This document shows, one piece after another, positions 22,566 through 34,688 of a DNA stretch of 64,000 nucleotides. The translations under genes were made by a program, and so were the position numbers. Origin of the DNA: Trichobilharzia regenti (lineage: Eukaryota; Platyhelminthes; Trematoda; Strigeidida; Schistosomatidae); assembly GCA_944472135.2 (NCBI GenBank), contig OX235263.1:21443379-21507378 (forward strand), given 5' to 3'. Each line of letters begins with the position of its first letter. Position 1 is the first letter of the stretch. The notes under the pieces were generated by a model that was given only the letters and a program-made list of their open reading frames with translations, made no database searches and was not told where the DNA came from.

Positions 22566-23690
22566 TATGATGACATTTGAAACCAATCAGATCCCCTTTA
22601 AACTAGTAATTGAAAAATAGAACTACGTTCAGACAGCTATATGCTTTCATAGCTCTAAATTTGACATAATTGAAAATTTACACCACACCCTTATCGCTAT
22701 GCTTCTTTACTTATAGAAGTACAGAAATCGTCAGGGATGAATTCTTTCCAAAGATATCCGTTGTGATGTTTTTAAAAATATTTGCCGCCGATTCTTTAAT
22801 ATAACTTTGACATCATATGTCAGACTTAACAAGAAGATTAGTACAACATAGTTCCTAATGTGACATTGTGAAAAAAATTTTTATTCAGTTATTCGTAGCT
22901 TCAAAACTCTTTCTTCTTAATCTATTTCTCATAAACTTCGTTGTAATACCTCTACGGCAATTTTTTTGTGATTGCATATCACACATCAGTTTGTTTTTTC
23001 CCGGATAAAAGATGCATTACATCAGACAATAACAATGTACAAAAGTCTGGTTCCGAAACATAAAAGTGAATTTTCAGACATAATTGTCATAAATTATTAA
23101 GTGATTTACCCTCGACAGATTTACAGCAACTGACTACTTTTACTACTGCATATATAAATAATCTTTAATTTAAATTTATTACTATTACTATTATTATTAT
23201 TATTTGTTGTTCCTGAACATGTAAAGTTAATATGTTAGGTGACAAAGTATTTCATCGGTTATACTGTAGTAAAGTATAACAAATTCTTATATAGTTTAAA
23301 ACTCTATGTGGGGTATCTTTTACAAATGAAAGTACTTATTTGAACATATTTCTTAGACGCAATTTTTGATAGTATTGTCAACAAAACAGTTAGGATAGTA
23401 TTCCAAGCGGAAAATTGTACAATTTTATCTCACTGTTTTTCATTGACTTTATTTCTGAAGTAGTAGTTACCCATAGTTTTCTCTCTTTGGCTGTTATAAG
23501 GATACTCTTGGTTAGGTAACTTAGATAACCTGCTATCCAATCCAGAGGTATGATGTTAATGGAAATTAACTCCATCAGCTGACACCTTTGTGTGAAATCA
23601 TCTTGTAGATGACAAGACTGCCTATTCCGAACGGGATCATGTGGCACTCCGTAGGGAGTGAAAAGTTGGGCATAAGTTCAGCCAACAAAT
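22566..23690. other. No recognised feature
   Basis: AT-rich with an (ATT)n run near 23175-23205. No coding-like ORF. Confidence 0.4.
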
Positions 23691-23960
23691 AGAATCTAGA
23701 AGATTCGAACTCCGTAGGTAATTTGTGTCCAGTGTCACATAAATTGGAAGATCTGCAGGTGATGAAAGAGGCTGCCTGAGAAGACAGAACTTCAGGTGAA
23801 CAGGTGGCACGAATGAAGATGTCGGAGACAGCATCGAAAGCGCAACACAGACCTTCTCTAATCACCTGCATTCAGAATGAAGAAAATATCCGAATTTTTA
23901 GCACTAACGTCAAATAATTTACTCTTTCTATTATGGATCAAAAACCTAACACACAATTCA
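23691..23960 (+). pseudogene. Old RTE-type LINE fragment
   Basis: Remnants of the region just after RT motif C: GTGTCACATAAATTGGAAGA (SHKLED), then a degraded AEEA-like block, then ATCCGAATTTTTAGCACTAACGTC-like sequence (the IRIFSTNVK block, read in two pieces). No frame. Confidence 0.5.
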
Positions 23961-24034
23961 CCACAAATATTCCCAAAAGGCTTCAGATTTTTATTGACAG
24001 CATGTTGGATATGCGCAAGATAATGACAACACCA

Positions 24035-24760
24035 ACAATAGGGAATTCAATTCATCAGTAGCACTTCCATACAAGGAAGGAAACTCGGAAAACTTACTCT
24101 GAATTATTAACAAGGCAGGAATAAAAGTGTCTGACATTCAAACCAACCACAAACTCAATTTAAAACAAGCCTTGTCGGCTAGAGGATCACTCCTGTGAAG
24201 CCAATAAAACAAAACAATTTAGTTTATCTAATGCGCTGTCTGAAATGATTGTCAGGTCAAATACATAGGTCAAAGTAGTAAAACAGGTGCAGTCAGACTA
24301 GCGAAGTATTATAACCCATCAAAATACAGATTAGTTGACCCGAATAAGATAAGAAATCTAAAAAATAGTTCAGCTGTAGCACCACACAGCATGCAATTAC
24401 ACACAACCAAACCAATGGAATGCATGGGATAAGATGACAGTTTTAAAATCTAATGCAACAGCAGGGTAGATGAAGAGACTGACAACGAAAGCTTTGTTTA
24501 TCAAACCAATGGCAAAAACGAGTAATAGGAATGATTCGACACCTGTTGCAGACGGATATCTGGAAAATTATACTACCACAACGAAGACAAATAGGTGAGA
24601 AGTAAGAAAACCATAAAACTCAAGTTTCGACGTCGTGTTATTATAACTGATGACACGATTATGAACAATAAATTGTGTTCGAAACTTTGCCATACAATAA
24701 ATAATACTGTATCACTGTATGATACATTTAATAAACAAACCAATATGGAGAAATAAAGCT
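24035..24760 (+). pseudogene. Penelope-like element, GIY-YIG end and 3' UTR
   Basis: The linker SSVALPYKEGNSENLL (24057-24105) is followed by IKVSDIQTNHKLNLKQA. The GIY-YIG core NDCQVKYIGQSSKTGAVRLA (24248-24307) is readable across one stop. The 3' UTR ends AATAAACAAACCAATATGG. Same lineage as 9880-11150. Confidence 0.75.
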
Positions 24761-24856
24761 GCACAATCTTTTCACCATTTAACATTGACCGCTTTGTTTT
24801 AATTATACACTAGAAGTCTGAAGGTAGACACTGAATAGTATTTTACTCTAAAGCTA

Positions 24857-25089
24857 TGCAGACTGTCAGTAAACGGTTAACAGGCACTGCGATAATTTTA
24901 CGTCAAGTTGGTTGCATGAAAATTGGTGATTCATCGCTATTTGACATGCATGAATTCGTATATCCTCCATTTCTTTTCTTATATATTAATCTGACACCTA
25001 TAACTTCTTTGCTATATTCGCATTCTCAATCATTGAAAAGCTTTGCAGACTGTAAAGATGATAGTAGCTCTGATAAATATTACCGTTGA
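24857..25089 (+). CDS. Weak coding-like ORF, unknown
   Basis: A 77-codon ORF ending SFADCKDDSSSDKYYR, outside recognised repeats, with AT-ending codon use and a mixed composition that looks more coding-like than most ORFs here. The start has a possible acceptor (TTTTACTCTAAAG) just before it. No known domain. Confidence 0.15.
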
Positions 25090-25680
25090 AATTCACTTGT
25101 CAAAGTGTACTCTCAGATGTCCAAAGAATCGCATAAATAATAAATAATGCTGATAGTCAGTTGAAAATTAACTAAAAATGTCGTAGGAAGTGAGAAAGAA
25201 TTCTCACTGAAGGCAGTCGGATATACTTCAAACAATGACAAATGTGTAATATCGACATAATATGAATTATTAATGAATTCATAAGTAATAATAATATCGG
25301 TAAAAGTGAAAATTGAATTAGGCGCCAAAAAAGTTCACATGGCTATTCAATGTCCATTTAAATAAACTGCAAATTAGTAAACCGACAAAAATTATAAAAA
25401 AAATCCTCAGTAAATTTTACGCTTCAGTTTTTTGTACATCATAACATTTTTTGTAGCTAAATATTTTTGCTTGATTACTTAAACGATCGTACTAAATAAT
25501 TCAAGTTATGTTGATGAATTAAATTATCAGAGTATTAGTGCCACTTGACGATGGTCAGTATTAAATTAATTAAAATACATCTATCACTTCATAAAGATGC
25601 GCTAGTATCCTTCACTTGTGAATGCTAAGATACCCTTAGTCTAACCTCCACGCGATTATCCCGTGCAGCACTTATTCTCT
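25090..25680. other. No recognised feature
   Basis: AT-rich, no similarity seen. Confidence 0.35.
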
Positions 25681-25689
25681 GTTAAAATT

Positions 25690-26335
25690 GAATAACGTGA
25701 GCCATTAGCTTCATAGACAGCGTGTTTACAGGGAAGTCGGCTACATCTGAATGAGAACAACTTGAAAACGGTGTGGAGCCAAACCTGCATAGAAATTCTA
25801 GGCAGAAAAAAGAGACAGGACAAACAGTGGCTCACTACGGACACTTGGAAACTAATAGAAGAGAGAAGGACAGTAAAGCAAAAGATTATCCAGTGCACTG
25901 ACGAGCAACAAAAACAGGAGCTGAATGCAAGCTACAATACACTGAACAAAAGAGTGAAGAAGAGTGCCAGGGAAGACAAAAGAAAATATTATGAAACCAT
26001 GGCAAACGAAGCAGAACAAGCTGCAAACAAAGGAGACCTCGCCACACTCTACCAAACAACTAGGAACCTTTCGGGCAAACGTTCGACACAGATTAAGCCA
26101 ATTTTTGTTTACAGCGTGGGGTTGCTAGCCTCACGCCTGAGAAAAGAATGATTACATTAAGTAAAAGTTTAGAGAGAAGCAACTTTTTGGGTTGCTCCCC
26201 TCAAAATCAGAAAATAACGGACAAACAATGAGAACAACATCAACAAAGGAAACAGTTCACAGAAAAAAGGGCAAAAAGCGACGACAGCTATACAATAAGA
26301 CAACATGCAATATAGTTCAGTACAGTTAACTAAAA
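25690..26335 (+). pseudogene. RTE-type LINE, endonuclease-RT linker joined to a foreign segment
   Basis: 25762-26094 encodes the region between the endonuclease and RT of RTE LINEs: KTVWSQTCIEILGRKKR, KQWLTTDTWKLIEERR, VKKSAREDKRKYYETMANEA, GDLATLYQTTRNLSGKRS. Instead of the RT fingers, a 230-bp noncoding segment follows (26105-26335). The same segment, in the opposite orientation, lies at 38772-39003 next to another RTE. So this is a deletion derivative that exists at more than one locus. Confidence 0.75.
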
Positions 26336-26649
26336 TGATATCTTAACCATAAACTCACTGACTTGGAGCAACTTGAACATATAAATCCAACAATATATAC
26401 AATTATAGATGTGTTTATGTTTAAAAATTCCACAAATCCAAACAGTGGGTTATGTGTATTATCTGTCAATAAGATTGTATTTTTTGGATTCAGTGTTCGA
26501 AAGGTTAATAATTGTGATAATTTCCGCAAACTCTTTGCATAAAATTTTACAGTAATAAGAGTTTTTATTAATGAGCAGAATGTAGCGTAAGCGTACAAAC
26601 ACAGGTATGAATGTTTGACATAAAATAGGTACTAGAATTCTATAAAGGC

Positions 26650-27050
26650 TGAGGGGCATCTCAAACAAACTTCAAACCTTCATTAACAACTGTCTCCGCT
26701 CAATACTCAAGATCAGATGGCCAGAAAAGATCAGCAACAGGGATCTCTGGGAGCGAACCAATCAGGAACCGATTGTGAAACAAATAGGCAGAAAGAAATG
26801 GAGATGGATTGGCCATACGCTGAGGAAACCATCAAGTGACATCACAAGACAAGCCCTCGAGTGGAACCCGAAAGGGAGGCGGCGAGTTGGTCGTCCAAGG
26901 GTGACTTGGAGGAGGTCATGCGAGGAGGAGATGAAAGCATGTGGACAGACCTGGAGCAGGGTGAAAAAGTTGTCAGCAAACCGAAGACAATGGAGGTGCG
27001 CAGCTGAAGCCCTATGTTCATCTAGGAACTAAAGGATACAATAATAATAA
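26650..27050 (+). pseudogene. RTE-type LINE 3' end (lineage 1), well preserved
   Basis: Good frame from QTFINNCLRSILKIRWPEK (one frameshift) to MKQIGRKKWRWIGHTLRKPS, WNPKGRRRVGRPRVTWRRSC and RQWRCAAEALCSSRN with a stop at 27032. This conserved tail follows the RT in RTE proteins. The 3' end has ATGTTCATCTAGGAACTAAAG, then (AAT)n. 5' truncated. It is highly similar to the copy at 16816-17346, so both are recent. Confidence 0.85.
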
Positions 27051-27234
27051 TATAATATAATAATAACCAGTTATTCCAAGTGTTCACAGGTTTATGACCG
27101 ACTCACCAACGATTGTGAATAAAAGAACAATTTAAAATAATGGATATGCAACCGAGAATGTAGGATTTCGAAGAGAAGTTTACAAAACTAAATGGATACT
27201 GTAGCTGGAGCTTGATGGTAGAGACTAAACGAAT

Positions 27235-27790
27235 TTATTACTGTTAGTATTCCCTTGGATTCCTAGTGGGCTTCAATACCTTTTCTCCATTCCATCCTGT
27301 TATCTGTGGTCTACTTCAACTGTCTTCACGAGTGCCTATAAACTTCTGTCCGCTCCATACTATACTTGGACACACGTTCAGCTCATCGTTTCACATATGG
27401 GTTCCACTTTACAGCCTGTCTGAGATGTGATAGTAATCGACGGTCTCCTTGACATCTATCTGAAATGTGTTCATTTCCATCAGTATATTACTTTGGTGAT
27501 AGATTCCGGGTTAGTTTGGTATCTCCCAGAGTTATTCATTGCTTATCGCTCATGGCTGGTCATTTGATCCTACCGTGTGGAGTATACGCAAGTGCCGGAG
27601 AATGTTTGCAACCTGTTGGACATGCTCATGATGATGCGCATATCAAAGCTTCGAACCCTATCGACTCAGTCACTGATTTGAGACTGGTGCTGAAAATCCA
27701 AATCTCGTCTTTCATACTGAGTGAATTATATTTCCACACAGATTTCAACGTGATGAGGGTCTATTTTTCTTTTCTCACCCTGCCTTTGAC
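27235..27790 (-). pseudogene. Old RTE-type LINE fragment
   Basis: Plus-strand landmarks of the reversed 3' end: CCTTGGATTCCTAGTGGGC, GGGTTCCACTTTACAGCC, GGAGTATACGCAAGTGCCGG and GTGCTGAAAATCC. No frame. Confidence 0.6.
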
Positions 27791-28094
27791 AATTAAATGA
27801 ATAAACCTATAAATAACTGATTAGTTAGGGTAGATCCACTCTACAGTCTTCACATAACAGTTAAGCGTTCTATGTTATTGAAAATTCCTCCCATGGACTT
27901 CAGCAGTTTGTTAACAGACATACTGAGTTAAATGCTTAAAAATTGCATCCTAAAATAATTTACTTTCCAGTGTACCGTATGCAAATATTTCCTTTTTTAA
28001 ATAATATAGTTTTTATTAATTAATTTGGGCAGCTGTTTGTGAATAACATTTACAGTTGCACTATTAATTTCCCTTTGGTTTTATTTTTCAAACA
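27791..28094. other. No recognised feature
   Basis: AT-rich, no similarity seen. Confidence 0.35.
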
Positions 28095-28375
28095 CACAGG
28101 CTCTACTGGTGGTTAGTGACTAGCAGTAGGATCCAGGATGTGCATTCTCGTCCTACTTTAGGACTCGTATTCTGGATTTACCTGTATTCCCCTGTGAGTG
28201 ATAGTGTTCCCACTGAGGCTTAAACAAAATGCCCGTAGTTTCGAACGCCACAGCATGATCCACTAGACCACTTGGGCCACGAGGTCGGATGTCGTCCAAA
28301 CACCTGTACAAGGAGCCCATATTTCATCCTGAGACCGAGCACTTCGGTCCAGTCACTTGACGGGAAAATGTAAAG
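28095..28375 (-). mobile_element. Family C hammerhead SINE, long form
   Basis: On minus: leader TTTTCCCGTCAAGTGAC, the block ACCGAAGTGCTCGGTC (also present in the heads at 5745 and 48590), tRNA-like head with A box TGGCCCAAGTGG, a decayed B box, hammerhead, and end CACTAACCACC. It shows that the head block found inverted in the composites belongs at the element's 5' end. Confidence 0.75.
28131..28179 (-). ncRNA. Hammerhead ribozyme, family C, degraded
   Basis: On minus: AAATCCAG, core AATACGAG (C3 to A, G5 lost), stem II GTCCTAAAGTAGGAC still perfect, GAGA for GAAA, and CCTGGAT return. Predicted inactive. Confidence 0.65.
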
Positions 28376-28379
28376 TGAA

Positions 28380-29487
28380 TTATACAGGTTCCTAATTATT
28401 GTAGAAACTTTTCATCAAATATTGTTTGTTCTCCACTGAATAGGAAAGAAGCTAAGAAAATGTTCAGTTCTTGTAACTTCTCTTAAGCAGGTACCTCTTT
28501 CCTTCCCTTCACACTCTTCTGAGTCGAAAAATGTCTCCTTCTCACTTTAAACATCTACTGAAATGTGAACCTTATATATATATATATATATGTCGTTGAA
28601 CTGACCAAGCCAGATATGAACAATATTTCGTTTTCATAAATGATGAGTGTGTCCCATCAATATACCTACGATCTTCTTGTAGTTTAACTATAAAAATATC
28701 TACTAATATGAAAATCATTGACAGGTTCATTGTAATTCCATGTTCTTGATTTTAAAATAGTGTGTGATTCATTTTCACTTGCATTAGTATAGATAAAAAT
28801 CTGTCAAGACCAAAATTGTTTGTACCACTTTTCGCTAAAATCATTACCTTTCAAAAACAACACTTTTGACAACAACAGCTACTACTACTACTACTACTTT
28901 ATTTGAGAGCTAATCATCGTGTATAGTGTATAGTTCTGCATTATATTACAAGCATCTAATATGTTTCTTCGTCGTCATTAGTTTCGCCATTTTGAAAAGA
29001 AAAACATAACAACAAAACAAAAATATGAGAATTGAACATTTATCACTGAAAAAAGAAGAAGCAAAACTATTTATCCTTTATTTTGGCATTCCAGTCGAAA
29101 ATAATTAGTATGATTTATTTACAAATTACGTGACTTAAAATTAGTAGTATATATATATATATATAAATATGTTTTTTTCTAGAATTTTATTAGTTTTTCA
29201 TTTCATTCTGTGCATTCTGCTTGACAATTGTGTGGTACCTGTAGTTCCGTTATCTGTTTTTATCTTTCCATGTCAGATAAAAGTCGCAGTTCCATTTGAA
29301 TGACTAATTTAGTCGTCATTTTATGCAAATTTAGTATTCATCTACTTACACGTTCACGTATGCAAGATAATTTATACATTTCTGTAAGATATATACTCAA
29401 AGGTTGAATTTATCAGATTACTGACAATCAATACCTGGTAAAAAGGAACTTTATGAACGATAGTTACCAACGTCCTCTTTGTGTGAC

Positions 29488-29521
<34 letters not shown>

Positions 29522-29654
29522 TCAACACGAACTGTCACAGTAAAACTTCAGTTTGAAAAATAAACAATTTGTCTACAAAAATGGCGACTTTGCACATAAA
29601 TATTAAGAAACTTATGATTTATATAATAAAATAATAATAATAATAATAATATCA
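28380..29654. other. Unique AT-rich stretch with microsatellites
   Basis: (AT)n at 28573-28591, 29148-29165 and 29490-29520; (CTA)n near 28880; (AAT)n at about 29622-29652. No family or coding signal. Confidence 0.4.
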
Positions 29655-29750
29655 GCCTCATTCTGGACAGTGTTTACATAATGTTGTACAGAATATTCAG
29701 CCGAATTTATTGCATAGTAGTTACTTTCCATCCAAGATCTTCATGGAAAT
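29655..29750. repeat. Unnamed repeat shared with 11736-11835
   Basis: Same ordered blocks as the copy at 11736 (ATTCTGGACAGT, GAATATTCAG, TTTATTGCA), again just upstream of RTE sequence. Confidence 0.4.
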
Positions 29751-29924
29751 AGTAATTGACAGTAGATTGGCTGACACATTGTTACCTGACCTGAACAGCG
29801 AACCAATCCCTTGTGATATTTCTTCGTACATTTCTTCGTAAAATGCATGAGATTTTGTTGAACGACAAATAATATAAAGTGGAGTAGTAGGTTTTGAAAC
29901 CAAAGGACGTAATAATAGCTGAGT

Positions 29925-30095
29925 AATTTTCAAGATAGGCCTTCATCAACCTGAAACCAGTTTGGAAGTCTTTTGCACTCAACATAAGGAACAAGATGGG
30001 AATTTTCAACAAAAATATGAAGTCGGTGCATTTATACAGGTCAGAAACTTGGCCAGTGTGTCACGCAATAGATTTCCAACAAATTTCAGTAGTCA
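29925..30095 (+). pseudogene. Small RTE-type LINE fragment
   Basis: It matches the middle of lineage 1: CAACCTGAAACCAGTTTGG, GAATTTTCAACAAAAATATG (IFNTNVK) and GGTCAGAAACTTGGCC (RNLA). No frame. Confidence 0.6.
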
Positions 30096-31180
30096 TATGA
30101 AAAAGAGAAGACGTTCAGCGAAGAGACTCTTTTCTGCGAATTCATTCACATAGCTGTACAATCGCATTTATATATAATTATTTGTGTATGTGTGTGCACA
30201 TGAGGTTTGTCAAGTTGAGACAATTAATCAAGTAATAAAAGAATGATCTAATATAGAAACAAGGTTAATTGGACAGCAACTAAAGTAAGATTTAGTTAGT
30301 AAGTTAGATGACGTAATACAATTGACTAAAATGTTTTAACTTAGGTCAGGGTATCAACAGAGGTAATTACAGGTAGAGACTAAGTAGAAGTGGGGTAGAT
30401 AATAATGCCATTTAAATTAGAACTGAAATTGAGCAATTAAGTTTGATGACGTAACATAAATGACTAGAAATTGAGCATTGGTCAGGTCAATTAAAGTGGT
30501 AGTGAGGTGTAGAAATGAAATCGGGTGGGGGTAGAGAACAAGAAAGTTGAAAATGCAAAATATTACAATTAAGAAGACAGAATAATACCAATGAAGAGAC
30601 AGAAAAAAGAAAAAATTCGGTAGAATTTACCTTTCAGGTAATAAGGTAGTTTAAGTCCATTGTAAGTGTAGTGATTGAACGAACCTCTTCTGTATGCAGA
30701 GTTCAGGGCTTAGCAATTGAATCGCCATTGCTTCTGCAGTTTGAAGAAGTCTGATTCGTACACCTTTTGGAAGACTACTTCTTACTCTGTAGACTACTTT
30801 GAAGTTTGTTTGGGGTGCATCTCGGTATCCGGATTCTATCAGATGTTCTAAGATGGAGCTGCGGGGACATCGTTTTTCTCCTTTGTAAAACCATGCTGGT
30901 AAGTGTTTGGTGACACGCTTGGAAAGCGAACGCTGGGTACGGCCGACATATCTGGCTCCACACCAGCAGGTGAATTGGTAGATACACATTGATGAGGCCA
31001 ACAGTGGTAGCTTATCCTTCACGTTCACATGAATCATAGGTTTTGTGGAGAAAGTTAGTCGTAGTTCAGTTGAGAAGAAGGTCTTCTTGAGTGAGCGCGA
31101 CAGTCGATTTTTTAGTGTTTCCGCAGATACTGAAGGTTTATGTAGAGCGGTTTCTTCGGGACGCTATGCATGGGCGGCTT
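30096..31180 (-). pseudogene. Penelope-like element, GIY-YIG endonuclease end
   Basis: 31037-30651 on minus is an open 128-residue frame with a complete-looking GIY-YIG N-terminus: MCIYQFTCWCGARYVGRTQR, then RVTKHLPAWF, a central ILEHLIESGYR and end PELCIQKRFVQSLHLQW. The linker KKTFFSTELRLTFSTKP lies just upstream (31085-31035). A 3' UTR with GATGACGTAA blocks and a terminal block (AGCGAAGAGACTC) runs to about 30100. The RT is missing. The open nuclease frame makes this one of the younger PLE copies. Same lineage as 1480-3300, 36850 and 40780. Confidence 0.75.
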
Positions 31181-31244
31181 TTGTGGCCTAGGATTCATAG
31201 ATTTTTCAATAAATCGTTCTGGGTAACAATTTCAGTAGGCTTAT

Positions 31245-31655
31245 CAGAAGCTGCCAACGTCTCTGGCTGGCTGCATACTGAAGATCGAATGGCCAGCCAC
31301 CCGGCTTGCCAGAAATAATTAGCAAAAAGAAACTTTGACTGGCTGGGAACGAACCAACACGCAATGGCTGATCGTTCAACGACTCTGTATGAGAAAATGG
31401 TGACAGATCGGATCTAAAGTGAGGAGACCGTCGAATGGAATCGCGTTTGATGCAGGCCATCGCTCAAGTGGAATCTAAGTGGGAAGCCGGCCGTTAGGGT
31501 GCGAGGGTCGCCCAAAGGAGATTATGTGGGGTGATGAAGATGAGAGCTTATGAGTAATCATTGACCAGGCTAAAAAGGACAGTAGAAGACAGAAGAAAGT
31601 GGAAATGTTTTGTTGAAGCCTTATGTTCCACTCAGAACTCAGGGGAACAATAACA
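31245..31655 (+). pseudogene. Old RTE-type LINE 3' end
   Basis: Landmarks in order: CATACTGAAGATCGAATGGCC, GAACGAACCAACACGCAATGG, GTGGAATCTAAGTGGGAAGC, and the tail GAAGCCTTATGTTCCACTC-like hairpin remnant. The frame is destroyed. Confidence 0.6.
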
Positions 31656-32100
31656 ATTTCCGCTACTTAGGCACTGAAAGTTTGTTCTAAAAATCTCAGG
31701 AACAGTTATCTAATGTACTAGGACACGTTGCCAGTCACAACAAGGCTTTATCCGAAACTGTAAAAAAATTAAATACTTGCTAGATTTAACAAAACCACTA
31801 GAGGTCTTATATGAATGGTTTAATACAAACTTATCAAGAGAAATTACATGCAGTATAATGATGGGGGTTTTTGATAACTCAAGTTTTCAGCAGGCCACTA
31901 TGAACAGTCATCTATCACAATAGTGAAATCTATATATTTAAAGACCTTGTAAACATAATTGCATGCCGAAAATGTCATAAGGTTGTCATGTAATTTCGAT
32001 GAAGTCCGATGTCATTTTGGTCCCACACTTTCTGAGGATTAATTTCCACAATCCATTCAATCAACATTGTCAGTAAATAATTGTTTCAGTCCATTCGTGA
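31656..32100. other. No recognised feature
   Basis: No similarity seen. Confidence 0.35.
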
Positions 32101-32114
32101 TCAAACATCGGAAA

Positions 32115-32520
32115 CAACAGTTCTTTTATTTTTTATAGTTTGGTTTGTAAGGGTCAGTTATGTTTTTACGAGTCGATCATGGATTGATATCAGTTAGAGA
32201 ACCATTGAAAACCAGGGAGTACTGGACAGCTGCTGTTTCATCCTAGTTTGGGAATCATCGGCAGTACGCACCCACTGGGATTCGAACCCAGGACCTTCTG
32301 ATTACAAGGCAAGCTCGTATACCATTCAGCCACTGAGACCCGAATCAGTGGCTCGTAAATTCTAACTTCTACCAATTCGTGATTTAGCGCGACCGCAACC
32401 ATTGTCGTTGGCGGGACATCCATCCACACACGTGACATCAAATTGGACCTCACTGGTCACGACTTCTCACTAGAACTCAGGAAACTCCAACCTGTAGCAA
32501 GTCACTAGCGAGCATCAGAT
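32115..32520 (-). mobile_element. Family D hammerhead retroposon, single-unit form
   Basis: On minus it runs from ATCTGATGCTCGC (32520) through a 150-bp 5' body, tRNA-like head (A box TGGCTGAATGG, B box GGGTTCGAATCCC), hammerhead, and 3' end ...CTTACAAACCAAACTATA. It has no inverted arm, so it gives the basic unit of about 400 bp from which the foldback at 21409 can be derived. Nearest relative: 21409-21899. Confidence 0.85.
32228..32276 (-). ncRNA. Hammerhead ribozyme, family D, core mutated
   Basis: On minus: stem I GTACTG/CAGTAC intact. The core CCGATGAT differs from CTGATGAG at U4 and G10.1. GAAA is present. Helix III reads CAGCAGCTG with a 3-nt insertion. Shares the core change with both ribozymes of 21409-21899, so it marks a subfamily. 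Confidence 0.75.
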
Positions 32521-32537
32521 TTCTATTATTCCCTTTG

Positions 32538-32768
32538 GTGCGTCGGTGACACAGCAGTAGAATGCTCGCCAACTACGCATATGGTCCAAGTTTCGATCCA
32601 CAGCCGACGCACTGGTTCACTTCGTTAAGCCAGTTATAAGACTGGGAAAGATGGCAGGCTGGGCGTGGGGCTAGCAACCCCATCCCTTAAAAATAAAAAG
32701 CACTGCTACAGAAAGATCACGCCTCTAGCTTAAATCCTTATGTTCCACTGGGGAACGTGCATGGATAA
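32538..32768 (+). repeat. SINE-A copy
   Basis: Head GTGCGTCGGTGACACAGC, B box decayed (AAGTTTCGATCC), head end CCGACGCAC, body GGGGCTAGCAACCCCATCCC, tail ATGTTCCACTGGGGAACG. It abuts the family D element. Confidence 0.8.
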
Positions 32769-33247
32769 AAAAAATTATCCCAAATAAGGCAATTATGCAT
32801 ACTGACGTCTTTATACCAGTCACAAATCCACGTATACTTTGGATGGGAAAGTAAAAGCATTCCGAATCACTGTGCAGTATCTGAATAGATTCAGAGGAAT
32901 ATTTCCCTTAGAAGATGAGCAAGTTTGTATATCTATACTTGTCAGGTTTATGAGAAATCCAACTAAATGTTCACTCCTTAGAAACACGAACTATGTCTGA
33001 CTATCTGAATCTGGGTATTTCACATTACAGTAACTTAGAGTTTATTGTCGTTGGTGAGACCAAGAATTACAAAGCGAAACATATTCAAGAACTTTATGGA
33101 AACGCCTGATAGTCACTTCTGACTTTTAGGGGAAACAGGCCTCCATAATTAAAGTCATTCTGAAGAAATGGTATTACTCACTGGAAGAAGTCTCAGGTGC
33201 TAAAGTTTCTCTACCAGCAGGCTTTTCAGTGTTTAGGAGCTTGAGGC
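32769..33247. other. No recognised feature
   Basis: No similarity seen. Confidence 0.35.
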
Positions 33248-34191
33248 TGCCTAAAAGAGTCTGTCTGTCTGTCTGTCTGGATTCAACATAGAACTTGGCA
33301 CCGAAGTGCACCAGTTCGAGTTGCCACCTTCCAAATAGCACACAGAGGTAGACAAGAAGATGAGTGAAGAGAATCAATACAGTCTGACAAGTATAAGAGT
33401 GAAACAGAATGGGTAATGGTAGAAAGGAATATGAAAGATTACAGAGACTGAATACATCTGAGCTGGCCATTGACAACGATTTTGAGCCATGTCACCTATT
33501 GTCTCCTCCAGGCATTGATTCCTAGAGTCCCGAGGGCCCCAACCCGGAAGCCTGCATCTCCCTACCTGAACCACTCAGTTTAACTGTCAAGGATTTCATG
33601 GATTGATGAGGCCATGTTTTTGTTTGGCCACCACTGGCTCTTTTCCAACCTGAACCTATATCAGCTAGCAACGCCCGTCGGGGGAGGCGGTGGTTAGGCA
33701 TGCGCAGCACCTGACCTAGCCATCTTGGTCTATGTAACTTTATAGCCTCGTCGATTGATTTTCCCTGTTTGCCCAACACTCTACGCCTAACGTCAACATT
33801 ACTTACCTTATTAAACCACCTAACGTGAGACAGAGATCGCAGACATCTATGATCGAAAGCAGTCAACCTTTTCATGTCTTCAACGCGTATTGGCCATGTT
33901 TCAGAGCCATAGAGAAGGACGGAGCGAACTGCTGAGCAGTACACACGTCCCTTGGTTTATAGCCAGCCGGATGTCACGTCTTCGCCAGAGATGTTGTAAG
34001 TCAGCGAAAGCAGCTCGAGCTTTTCGGATCCGTGCTGAGATTTCATCGCCAATCAGTCCGTTGGTGCTAATACAACTTCCCAAATAGGTGAAGTGGTGGT
34101 CAACATGTTCTATCACTTCACTCCCTATCACTAAGTTAGGGGTTGACGTGGTCCAGTCCTGTAGCAGCATCTTACATTTTGCCTAAAAGAG
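33248..34191 (-). mobile_element. RTE-type LINE lineage 2, 5'-truncated, with 12-bp TSD
   Basis: Perfect repeats TGCCTAAAAGAG at 33248-33259 and 34180-34191 flank 33260-34179. On minus it starts just after RT motif C (MLLQDWTTSTPNLVIGSEVI), then HHFTYLGSCISTNGLIGDEI, ARIRKARAAFADLQHLWRRR, a frameshift, and [60 protein letters not shown] (to about 33660). The 3' tail is (CAGA)n, seen on plus as TCTG repeats. RTE-clade by its LLYGSETW block, but clearly different from lineage 1. Confidence 0.9.
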
Positions 34192-34688
34192 ACAACAGTA
34201 CAGTCATCTCCTAACTGTGCTATTAAGGTATAAAATATTAATATGTTGGGTTGTGGTCCCTCTCTTATCGAAACCTTTGGAAAACGTAAATACAATTTTC
34301 TGTCGTCTTTTCCAAATTTATAAATGGTGTTTTTCTCTGTAAGGGCATTTTAGTTATTCTTTTTTAGATGGGGATATTTGTTTTTTTTTCTATGTATACT
34401 TTACTATGATTACTGCTGAGGTTAATGTGTGAATAGAGGTGCTTACTACTTCGACCGTATTCTGATTCATTTAGATGCTCTGCTGACCTTCTAATAGGTG
34501 GTCGTCTTTTGGAAACTTACAGTTAATGCCCAACCTCATCCCAGTAAGTGTCAACAGTAGTTTCAACAAACCACCAGTGAATAAGCACCTTCCACGCTGT
34601 AAGTTGCTCGGTTCTACTAATAACCTTATTGATATTTATTGTGTTCGGACTAAAAGATACAATCAGGTAGCTTAAAGCCATGATTTTT
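34192..34688. other. No recognised feature
   Basis: No similarity seen. Confidence 0.35.
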
